From Vitrella brassicaformis (Eukaryota > Sar > Vitrellaceae): a DNA stretch of 40,042 nt. The position numbers and the translations under genes were made by a program. Within the stretch, counting starts at the first letter, position 1; each line of letters starts with the position of its first letter. The notes below the pieces were generated by a model. That model saw only the letters and a list, made by a program, of their open reading frames with translations. It had not been told where the DNA came from and made no database searches. The stretch is from contig CDMY01000494.1 of the NCBI GenBank assembly GCA_001179505.1, forward strand, positions 1-40,042, read 5' to 3'. Of this stretch, positions 18,223-27,801 are shown in pieces.

Positions 18223-21200
18223 TTACTGCAAGGGCAAGAATCGGTAAGGGATGTTGGGGTCGTCAGGGCACTCCTCCACAATCATGTCCGATCCCAGCAC
18301 AAGGACATACGGATGGGGCAGCTCCAGGATGTTCAGTCTCTGCTGGATGACATTGGACACAGAGCTCGCCTCGAGGACATCGCTACAACTGCTCAACACA
18401 TACACCTGAGAGAGACAAGGCGACAGAGTAGACAGAGGAGCCGAGTTGAGACGTGATGTGCTGTGCTGTGCTCGCAGACATACCATTCCTGTCTCCATTT
18501 GAGTGATTACTGAGGGCCCGTTCAGATCCACACCTGGAACCAAGCCAGCTATCGCCCCCTATTTACACACACGCGCAGAGAGAGAGAGAGGGAGAGATCC
18601 AAGCATAGATTCCCCGCCCCCACGCGCATACATGTTGGTCGATGAGGCCGAGGATGAGGGTGGCCTTGGTGCTCCCACTGAAAGGAATGCCGACCCGACA
18701 AACGCACAGTCCGTAAGCGATCTTTGGTAGTTCTTTCTTACACGGAGTCTCGCACATAGACGACTCCCATCATTCGTGCTTTGACGCTGGTTTTGCTCAG
18801 GTCTATGCCGGGCTTGAGCTCGTTGGTGCCAACCACACGACGACCGCTGCATCCATCCATCCATCCATCCATCCACACACACACGTGTGCGTGTGCATGG
18901 CTTCCGTCACTGCCCACTTGCTACGTATGCAGCAACGGGAGCCAGCTGCCACTGCCACTAGCTCCTCAGGAGTCCTTACGAAAGGCATGCAGACAGACAG
19001 GGGCACAGACACATCAACCAGACAATCCACGGTGCTGGCCGCTGCACGTACCCCTCACTTACGGCAAATGAGGAATGGCGGGGTCGTCGGGGCACTCCTG
19101 GATGGCCGAGAAGGAAGGGAACGCCACCACGTGGTGGTTCGTCATACCTTTCATCTCAGCGCTGGATGGATAGATTGAACAGTGAGTGATGACACACCCA
19201 CACACCAGACACACAGCGCCACACCTTACCTTGTGTCAGGACAAACGAAGCCTCCATTGAACGCATACACCTACAAATCCCCGACACACACACTGTGCCT
19301 GCCTGCCCGCCCGCCTGCCTGCCTGACATAGAGCCCTTACCTTGCCAGTCTGCACGCCAAATGAGGTGGGAATTGTGGCCAAGATGCTGCTGCCCTGTGC
19401 GTCGTTGATCACGACGAGCGACTCTTTACCCGAGTCGCCAACGGGAGCCCTGAAATGGGACATAATCCATATGTATGGATGTGCATCTGTAGTTGGTTAC
19501 TCCCTGCTTTGCGTACTTACACGGCAGTGACGCGGCCCCTGATGGCGCATTCGAAGTCCTTGCAGCCCGAATGCACCTCAGAGATGGGCACAAACCTGAC
19601 CAGATGAACAAATAGATGACACACAGGCAATGTACCGCCCGGTGAGTGAGCCATCTCACACGCCCTACCTGTCCTTGCTGGACGCAGAGGTCCCCCCACG
19701 GCCTCCACTGGTCCCTTGAGCGGTGAACGGCACCTTGCCGCACCCACGTGCTTCGTCGCCCACGTCCTGCCCTCCCGCCACCTCACTTGCTGCCGACGAC
19801 CTACGCGGATCGTGAAGGGGTGAGAAGGAACCATAGGCAAATACATATCCACCACATCCCCCCACCCCTCCCCCTCCCTACCTGTATGTGTTGCCTGTCG
19901 CTGCACTGGCAGCGCCGCTGCTACTGCTACTGCTCCTGCTGCTGCTGCTGGTGGTGGTGCTGGTAGTAGTGGCGGTGCTGCTTGCTGCCCCGTTGGTCTG
20001 TTTGGCGGTGTAGGAGGGGGTGGGTGTGGGTGTGGGGGAGGGGGTATTGGTGTCGGGGGTGAAGTTGGATGCGAAGTCCGGGATGAACATGCCGCCGATC
20101 TGGACACTGGTCATGACGTTGCCCATGTTGGAAGAGTTGAGCGAATTGAGTAACTGCTGCACCTCACCCAGGTCGCTACTGGCCACACACACACACACGT
20201 GCAAACACGTTCGTGCATTCCTGCACAAGGGTGTGTGTACCTGACTGACGGGAATAGAAACTGAGCTTTCGGCATGGCTGGGTCGTCGTCACACACGGAG
20301 ATCTTGCTGCCGGCACCAAACAGCAGCACACACCGGTGCGAGCACGTCCCCCGCCACGCCTTCAGCTGGGGAACACTGCAAAGAGCGCCAAAATTGGTGG
20401 GGTGCGCCAGATGGAACGACACACAGACAGACATACATGAGCGCATGTGCGTTAGCCACCCCCCCCCTACACACCTGTCCGAGGGCAGCCCGTTGCCTCC
20501 TTCCATCCGGTACACCTGCACCACACAAAGTGGTGTTGTGTTTGCACACACGGCAATTATGTTAATGTGTGTGTCTGGTGGATGGCACGGCTCGCTGTAG
20601 TGACTGACCTTGCCCGCGGCTCCGTCAAACGTACTCGGCAGCAGCACCGGGATGGTGTTCTGGACAGAGGCGTGCCAACGAGTCGTTAGTTGCTTAGATG
20701 CATTCCTCCCTCCGTCCGTTGCCACACGTCAATAGGTGTGTGTGCTGACTTACATGGCCGTCTCCAATCATCCAGGCAGCGTGTGCGGGATAGCCCTCAA
20801 CAGACGAACACAGCCTGACATATATTCACAAGAGAGAATGACCATCGACGCAGTGTGGTGGTTTGGGTGTGATCAGCGAGCGGCCCTGACGGCTTACTTG
20901 AAGAGAAGTCGCGCCTTGACGGCGATGTCAGCCGCGCCGGGGACAATGTCGCTGATACGAACCACACGGCTTTAAACACCACACACACATAGATAGATAC
21001 CCACTCACTCCCACATGTGGATGTTGCAGAGGCGATTGCTTCATCCCTCACCGCTGCTGCGTCGGTGCGCTGCCGACGCGTTCGTACTCCTGTATGTCCA
21101 GCACGTCAGAGCCCACCGAGCTGCACACACGATACATACGCACACACATGGATACATACCATCGACAGACAGAATGTCACGCGTCCGTGTGCTGTGCGGT

Positions 21201-21551
21201 GATCTTCTTCCTTCTCGCACAACATGCATTGCATCTCACAATTGTTTGGTGCACTTGGTGACACGTATGATGTCGCGCTTCTTGACCGGGCCACACTTGT
21301 CCACCACAGCCTGCCGCAACCGAGCAGCGACCGAGTCTGAGCCGTCCGGCCGGTCACTCACACGCACATCCCTACACCTGCAGCGACAAACGGACCTCTT
21401 GAGCGATCCGATGGCTGGTGCATGATTTGATGGCCTCCTTCCATACCATACCGTTGGGCCCGACACATGCGATGAGGAGCATGCCTTCGGTGCGGCTGCC
21501 CTCGAGCATCGCCTTCACCGTGCCATGCACCAACGAAGGGGATGCAGCCAT
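18223..21551 (-). CDS. RPA1: Replication protein A large subunit-like, multiple OB folds
   Basis: About 19 exons; nearly all junctions fit GT-AG and phase. Exons after the first two: 21120-21052, 20969-20898, 20814-20754, 20659-20609, 20515-20475, 20375-20241, 20178-19882, 19800-19669, 19595-19521, 19449-19341, 19270-19230, 19161-19063, 18974-18918, 18846-18742, 18677-18632, 18558-18484, 18405-18223. Product about 630 residues, close to RPA70. The N-terminal part (GTVKAMLEG..., VRVSDRPDGSDSVAARLRQA, IIRVTKC...VLDIQEYERVG) resembles the RPA70N OB fold. Three OB modules follow, starting VVRISDIVPG, FVPISEVHSG and VVGTNELKPG, with GKVYRMEGG / GKVYAFNGG / GMVYVLSS and ending CDDDPAMPKAQFLF / CPDDPAIPHLP / CPDDPNIPYRFLP. 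RPA binds single-stranded DNA in replication and repair. The usual DBD-C zinc ribbon is not visible, and a long Ser/Thr/Pro linker (exon 20178-19882) separates modules. The junction of exon 1 with the next exon (~21382-21240) is one base out in my model. Confidence 0.75.
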
Positions 21552-21783
21552 GGCGATGAGTGGGATGGGCCAGATCTCCTCAAAATACCATCAAAACAAG
21601 CCTCCAGGACTCCAGGAACGAGCCCTAAAGAAAACCTCGTGAAACCGATTAATCGGTGTCGAGTCTTCTTCTCGGGGAGCTTCTGCGAGGCAGGCCACCT
21701 ATCAGGAGCTGTCCTGAAGACCGATTGAGTCGATAAGTCGATAGATAAGTCGATAACCGATACCCAAGCCACACACACGAGAT
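21552..21783. promoter_or_regulatory. Divergent promoter with palindrome and repeated GTCGATAA
   Basis: The 232-bp gap between the RPA-like gene (leftward) and the Bax-inhibitor-like gene (rightward). It holds a perfect 14-bp palindrome ACCGATTAATCGGT at 21644-21657 and a cluster of GTCGATAA-like units at about 21728-21762 (GTCGATAAGTCGATAGATAA, then GTCGATAACCGATAC). These look like protein-binding sites; the factor is unknown. Confidence 0.5.
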
Positions 21784-23013
21784 ATGTCGTTGCCATACGC
21801 CTCGCCGGCCTCACAGCCGCTCACCGGTGTGTATCACAGCCTGGACGACACGTTGCGGGTGGAAATCAGACACTCCTTCATCAAAAAGGTCGGAGAGAAC
21901 AAGAGAGTGGCACGGCAGCAAAGGCATCACGGCGTTGTTCATCTTTGTGTATGTTCCTGCAGGTCTATGGCATATTGGCGGCGCAGCTGGCCGTCACCTT
22001 CGTGCTGGCGGCCTCCCTGACCAGTGCTGCGGCCCTTGCATGGCTCCAATCCCACCCCGCCATCCTGTTCATGGCCATAGTTGTGCAGCTGGGCCTCTGC
22101 ATCAGCTTCATGTGCTGCCCACACCTGCTCAGACAGTAAGAAAGACAGACACACATGCATGGCGCGCCATGCACTCACTCTGTTGGTGACCAAACAGGTA
22201 TCCGACCAACTACATCCTTCTGGGCCTCTTCACCGTCGCCGAAGGGTTCCTTATCGGTGTGTGTAGTGAGAGAGACGAGGGAGGGAACACAAACCAGGCG
22301 GCAAGCGTGTGTTGTGTGTGGTGCGTGGCGTGCAGGTGTGGTGTGTGCGGTGAGCGATCCCGCCATTGTGCTGGTGGCGCTGAGCCTGACGCTGGGCATA
22401 GTCATCGGACTCACCCTCTTCGCATTCCAGACCAAGTCAACCAGCCAGCCAGCCACACATATACACTATCGAGAAATCTGTATTTGTGCGTGCGTGTGTG
22501 TGCGTGTGCGATGTGTCTTCAGATACGACTTCACGTCGTGGGCGCCGTACCTGTTTGTGGTGGCGCTTGGGTTCTTCCTGACGGGTCTGATGATGGGCAT
22601 CATGGGCATGTTTGGGGTGCACATCAAGCTGCTCCACATCCTCTACTGCGGCTTCGGTGTCATCCTATTCTCGATCTACCTCGTTTTCGACACACAGGTG
22701 AGTGAGGTGACCCACCAGCCAGCCAGCCAGCGGAAGGAGCATCCCGGCTGCATATATGCTGTGTCTGTCTGTGTGGCTCAGATGATCGTGGGTGCCAAGC
22801 ACGCCAGATTTGAGTTCTCGGTGGACGACTACTGCTTTGCGGCTCTGATGCTCTACATCGACATCATCCAGGTTCCTCATGACACACACACGCACACACA
22901 CACACATACGCAGGAGAACTGATACGCAGAGACGTGCGTCTTTCTGTTGTCTTGTGTGTCAGATATTCCTCTACTTGCTCCGCCTCCTCCAAATGCTCAG
23001 GAGCTCAGACTGA
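21784..23013 (+). CDS. Bax inhibitor-1 / Lifeguard (TMBIM) family membrane protein
   Basis: Seven exons (21784-21888, 21963-22135, 22198-22256, 22336-22435, 22523-22697, 22782-22871, 22963-23013) join cleanly to 250 residues, the usual length for the family. The protein has about seven hydrophobic segments: VYGILAAQLAVTFVLAASLT, AILFMAIVVQLGLCISFMCC, YILLGLFTVAEGFLIGVVCA, IVLVALSLTLGIVIGLTLFA, YLFVVALGFFLTGLMMGIMG, LLHILYCGFGVILFSIYLVF, and YCFAALMLYIDIIQIFLYLL. The family hallmarks FDTQ...H...YCFAALMLYIDIIQIFLYLLRLL at the C-terminus are characteristic of Lifeguard proteins. Members sit in ER or Golgi membranes and modulate calcium leak and cell-death resistance. Several introns are TG/CA runs. 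Confidence 0.92.
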
Positions 23014-23490
23014 CACACACCAAGCCGGCCGCATAGCAAACAGACAGACATACAAACGTACGGCAGAAGCTTTGCGGATTTCTCAATGTGAAGCAACACG
23101 TGCCTTCGTGTTCATGTTGTATTGGCGGCTAGCGTAGCCAGGGAGGGATGGATTCGGCGGGGCGGGGCGGGGGGGGCGGGATCGGCCTGTGCATAGTTTT
23201 TCAAGACAGCCAGCCTCCTGTGAATATGTGTGCATTGGTACGTACGTGTCATCCGTCCCATCCTTCAGTGTGTGCACTTGACGTCGAGTGTGCGGCGCTG
23301 CTGCTACTGAATGCACGTCCACTGAGTCTCAGCGGACGGCGATTCCGTCGCAGCGGCACGCCATGCCCGACGTCAAAGGCACACAACGTGCAGAGCAGTC
23401 GTGTGCTACTGCTTGAGTAAAGGGTATTTTTAGCCGTCTGTGTGTCTGTCTATATGGGACGGATTTGCTCGCGAGTGATTCACGTGGATT
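23014..23490. other. Intergenic gap
   Basis: 3' flank of the Lifeguard gene and 5' flank of the RING-TLDc gene. A G-rich run (GGGGCGGGGCGGGGGGGGCGGG) starts near 23159. I see no gene. Confidence 0.4.
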
Positions 23491-25169
23491 ATGCCCCCGA
23501 AACGGAGTATGTTTACGCATGTGAACAAGCGATCCGCCGACCCAGCGGATCACATGGCGTCCCCGCCGGCTTCTCAGGCCCGGCGGTCGTCCATAGGCGC
23601 AAATAGCTGTGGGATTTGCTGCGAGGAGTACTCCGTCGACGGCGCACACCAGCCGCAGATGCTCAAATGCGGTCAGGGAAGATGCGTGAGAACATGGAGG
23701 CAAAGCTGACCATGTTTCCTCGTGCGTGCAGGCCACACCTTCTGCAAAGAGGTGGGATGGATGGATGGATGGACGGACGGATGGCAAAGAGATCTCTGTG
23801 TGTCCTCTCATGTTGTCTTCCTCAGTGTGTGGATCAGCTGGTCAAGAGCCATCGTCATGGTCTGCCTAGCGCCACATGCCCCACATGCAGGTCAGCCAAC
23901 GTCTCACGGATCCACACGCACACACCACTCCATGTATCAATGGCATCGTGCATCTGCACAGGAAGGAGACCCCCGCTTCAGATCTCGTCAAGAACTACGC
24001 CGTCATCAAAATGCTCGAGGCCGACCGTGCGCGCCACGACAGGGAGAGGGAGCGGAGGAAGAAGCTGCAGGAGCAGCTCGACGCACTCAAGCGGCAGGTG
24101 GCCGAGGAGAAGATCCAGCGGGCACAAACGTGTGTGTGCGCGCGTGTGTGTGTATGGCACCTGTTACCGCCCATCGATCTGTTTGAGTACTTCATAGTGG
24201 ACCTCGAAAGAGTACACACTGAAATTACGCCAAACCTGCTACGTGTTCAGGTCACGCGCATACACATGCACCACATCACCCACACACATGCAGTCACGGT
24301 GGATGGGTTCCTTACGCATTGGTGTGCCTCAGCGAGTGACGTCTGACTCATCAACGGGGCCCAGCGTGTTTGGCGAACAGCACATACGTCTAGCTGATGA
24401 AAGGATGAGTGCATTCATCCATCCGTCCAGCCACCCATCCACCCATCCACCCATCCACACAGACAAACATCCACCCCCCTCCCTCTCTGCACGGACGCCC
24501 GCTCCGACGCTGCTGTGCAAAGGCTCGAGACACCACTCAGGAACAGGTCCATGAAGCTCATCTACCGGTGGGCAGTCGACAACGTGGTGTAGGCGCAGCC
24601 AATGACTGACATGTTTGTCTCTTCTCTCTGTGTGTGGGGGGTGGGGTGTGGACACAGTGCGAGTCGTGATGGGTGGGGGTATCGTGACCTGGTGGCCAAG
24701 GTCGGCGCCAGGAGGAGCGGCGGGTACGTCTTCCTCATGTGCAAGAACCAGTACCAGTTCGGCGTCTGTCTGCCCGATGGCGACCTCAAGTAGGGCGGCA
24801 CTTCCTACGGCTGCAGCATGTGGTTCTTCGCACTCGACGGCGTGTTCTCCCTGCCCGTCCGCATCGACATCCCCCCGTGCGACCAGCAGATGGCGGCGGC
24901 GGCCAGGGGCGGGACAGTGAGAGGGTACGCTCGACCCATGCCATGAAAGACAGACAGAAAGATGCGTCCCTCTCCCACTGTGTGCCCTTTTTTTGCCTTT
25001 CCCTTGCAGGTGTGCGCGTCTGTCGTTTGGGAGTGGGTACCTCTACTTGGGGCATGGTGGCATGAATGGTGCGGCGGCCGACCTGTCGTACTGCCTGCAG
25101 TCGATGTTCCCCGCCCTGCCTGTCGGCCTCTTCACGCTCGACGAGCTGGAGGTGCTGCACATCGAGTAG
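23491..25169 (+). CDS. RING finger - coiled coil - TLDc fusion protein
   Basis: Nine exons: 23491-23671, 23732-23751 (20-nt microexon), 23826-23890, 23962-24131, 24198-24250, 24333-24408, 24523-24567, 24658-24924, 25010-25169. A RING finger spans the first four: CGICCEEY...LKCGHTFCKECVDQLV...CPTCRKETPASDLVKNYAVI. A charged coiled coil follows (RARHDRERERRKKLQEQLDA). The C-terminal half is a TLDc domain: MKLIYRASRDGWGYRDLVAK, GGYVFLMCKNQYQFGVCLPD, SYGCSMWFFALDGVFSL, ending DELEVLHIE. RING suggests E3 ubiquitin ligase activity; TLDc proteins act in oxidative-stress defence and V-ATPase regulation. An in-frame TAG (24791-24793) interrupts the TLDc domain between GDLK and GGTSYG. Removing it as a 27-nt intron (24790-24816) keeps phase but deletes the conserved YG. 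The terminal stop is also TAG. The exon 4/5 junction is less certain. Confidence 0.75.
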
Positions 25170-25482
25170 GGGGTGGTGGGGTGGGAGGGGACAGTGTCAT
25201 GACATTGTATAGGAGGGGGACCCCTGTGGGCGTGTGTGTGTGTGTGTGTGTGTGCACATTCTCATCAAGGTGGGCCCAACGGATGGACGCAGTGCGAGCG
25301 TGTCGATGAATAAATGGGAGCGAAAAGGCCAAGACTGTTTCACGCACTTGCTGACGCTTCAAACGGACCCTCAATACTGTCATAAACCATCCTTTCTCTC
25401 CGACTTCGATCGGGCTCCAAGGGCTCATTTGCGAGCTTTGCCCCCCAAAAAAAACGCCGAGTCCCCTCCTCCGCTGCTGTCA
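25170..25482. other. Short intergenic region
   Basis: Contains a (GT)n run near 25230-25253 and no supported gene. The frame of the next gene is open upstream from about 25234, so an earlier ATG (for example near 25303) is possible. Confidence 0.35.
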
Positions 25483-26846
25483 ATGGCCTTCTTCCTTGCT
25501 GGTCGGCGGCAGACGCAGGGGCTGCCCAGGACCAATCTGTTTCAGGTGCCCCAACGGACAGAGCTGCTGAGATGGAACTCACACGCAGACCTCGCCCAAA
25601 CCCACCCCTCACCAGCCACCAAAGACGGCCGGCCGTCAGTGCGCAGGGGCCCTGGCAACGGAGTGAGCACCCAGACGGCCCTGCTGATGGCCGGCATGAA
25701 CAAACAGCACCGCCAACGGCTGACCAAGAAGAGGACATTCCTTCTCTCTGATGGGCGGAAGTCTGCTGAGGATCTGGAGGCCGTGTTGAGGGACCACCAC
25801 CAGAGAGAGGTTAGGGGCAGGACGGTGCGAGACAAAAAGAAGCGGGCCGGTGATCAGGGGTTGGGCAAGAGAACCGACAAGGGGGAGGTGAGGCGAGTCG
25901 GCCACAAAAGGAGGCTGGATGACTGTTATCGAAAGCGGGACGAGCACCTGCAGCTGTTCGACGGTATGCCGATGCACCACATGATTGAGTCTCCCCTCAC
26001 TTGTTTGCAATGCATGTTGTGTTGTTGTTTCAGAGACGCGTGTGTGCCTCCGCGAGTGGCGCGATGAGATCCGCTATGAGCGTGCGGCGGCGCACCGGTT
26101 CATGCGTGAGCTGCACGTGTGGCAGGGGAGGGCCTTTGAGTGGATCATCGACGACAGACAGCTCTCACAGGCGCTCGAGTCGCCGAGGGGCGAGCCCCTT
26201 GTCAGCCCCTACTTCGTGCTGCGGAAGGTGAGCATCCCAACCAAGAAAATCAATTTCTTCTCCTCTGTCTGTGTGATCTTTGTGTCTGTCCTGTTCCTTC
26301 CTTCATTGCCTGCAGGCTCCTCGCCTGCCTCTCCGTCTGGTGTTCTTCCCTAATGGCGACGTCGAGTCGGGCACCAACAAGGTGAGCATCCACCCATCCA
26401 CGTGCATCGGTCCTTTGGACACTCAGACATGCAGAGAGGCTTTCTGCGACCAATGTTTGTGTGCGCAGTGTGCCCTTTACGTCGAGTACACGCCTCGTCA
26501 GTGTCTGCTCCCTCAGTCCATCCACTGCGACGGCATCTACCTGCCCCTCGAAGACGCGCTTATCTACCACTCCATCTCATGCAGAACGACACACAAGACC
26601 ACTGACGAGTCAGGCAGCCCTGCGTGTGCAGGGCCTGCAGCTGCTGCTGGTGGTGTGTGTGATGGTGGTTGGCCGTTGGTGGGTCCGCTGGATTTGTGGG
26701 TGTGTGTGGGCGACGTGGTGAGGGGGCCGGTGAGCTTGTGTGGGGGTATGCACTTCGACGGATGGATGGACTTCTGTAGCAAGAGAAGCGTCGTTCGATT
26801 TGTGCAGGAGGCGGGATATCTCGCTATCAGGTGTCAGGTGGAGTGA
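25483..26846 (+). CDS. Protein with MATH-like (TRAF-type) C-terminal domain
   Basis: Exons 25483-25963, 26034-26227, 26316-26381 and 26469-26846 join in phase to about 372 residues. The N-terminal 160 residues are basic and low-complexity (KKRTFLLSDGRKSAEDLEAV, KRRLDDCYRKRDEHLQLFD). From exon 2 the sequence follows the MATH pattern: FEWIIDDRQLSQALESP, SPYFVLRKAPRLPLRLVFFP, NGDVESGTNKCALYVEYTP, then LDLWVCVGDVVRGPV, FDGWMDFC and GYLAIRCQVE. MATH domains bind peptides in adaptor and ubiquitin-ligase proteins. A candidate donor (CTC|GTCAGT at 26495) could make part of the last exon intronic, which would change the middle of the domain. I have kept the open frame. The MATH assignment is by pattern only. 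Confidence 0.6.
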
Positions 26847-27740
26847 CCGACCGATTTCTTACCTAGCCGATGGATGGTGTCTGTCTGTCTGTCTCTTGCT
26901 CTGTTCTTGCTGGAAGCTCTAATAGATACATGTACACAACACATACATACATGTATACTGATTCACTCATCGAGCGCCGCGCCATCTGTGCGCTCTCTCT
27001 GTTGGTCTCATTTCTCGCTGTGAGTGAGTATACCCCCTACACACCGGTCAGTCAATCGACACCTACTTCCTTCCATGCATCTGTCTGTGCGTGTCGGCTT
27101 CGTTCCGCTCGGTAAACTGCCTGTCAGGTCTCATTGCACTGGTGCGAATACATAAACATACATAACATACAGACATACACGCATACATACATGTGACACC
27201 CACTGGTCGGCCTTTTGCCTCTGGAAGACCTTGGGTGAACTAAAGACCTTGAAGGAAGAAGCTCAGTGTGTGCTCGTGAGTCCGCGTGGATATTGGTGTG
27301 AAGGCCGCCCGCCCGTCCGCCGTATGTCATAGAGTATGACTCCCCCATCCGCTCATCCATCCATCCACGCCAGGTAGGTCACACACGGCACACACGTCAC
27401 CACACCACACCACACCACACCACGTCTCAGCTTTAGCTCTGCATGCATACAGACATACGAGACGGAGGGAGAGGGAGGGAGGGAGGGAGGTGAAAGATGG
27501 CCCGGCCGAGAGACGCGAAAAAACGTATGCGATTACAAAACCTGTGAAGATGGTGTGGATGGATGGATAGATAATGTCCCACAAGCTAAGCTAATCAGCC
27601 ATACCTTCCTGCCAGCCTATTCCAGTTCCCCTCCCCTCCACCCACCTAGGCAAAACCCTAGCAAAAGGTCCTACGCAGCAAACCAGCCAACCGGTCAGCC
27701 AACCTAATGTTAAGTGGTCCCCCTCTCTCTCTCCCCTCTC

Positions 27741-27774
<34 letters not shown>

Positions 27775-27801
27775 CCCTTCCCTGTCTCGCTAGTGATCTG
27801 T
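26847..27801. other. Gene-free DNA rich in simple repeats
   Basis: Contains CATACATA (26930-26955, 27160-27190), CACACCACACC (27390-27423), GGGA (27465-27490) and a long CT run (27720-27780). CAAAACCCTAGC at about 27651 is a telo-box-like motif. Short frames on both strands come from these repeats. I see no gene. Confidence 0.5.

Noticed and set aside
24790-24816. 27-nt intron removing the TAG in the TLDc domain
   Set aside because: It has GT-AG ends and keeps phase, but it would delete the conserved YG before the CSMWFF strand and is shorter than any other intron I accept here; kept only as an alternative.
27720-27780. Possible CRISPR or tandem array
   Set aside because: It is a plain CT dinucleotide tract without repeat-spacer structure; the window is eukaryotic.
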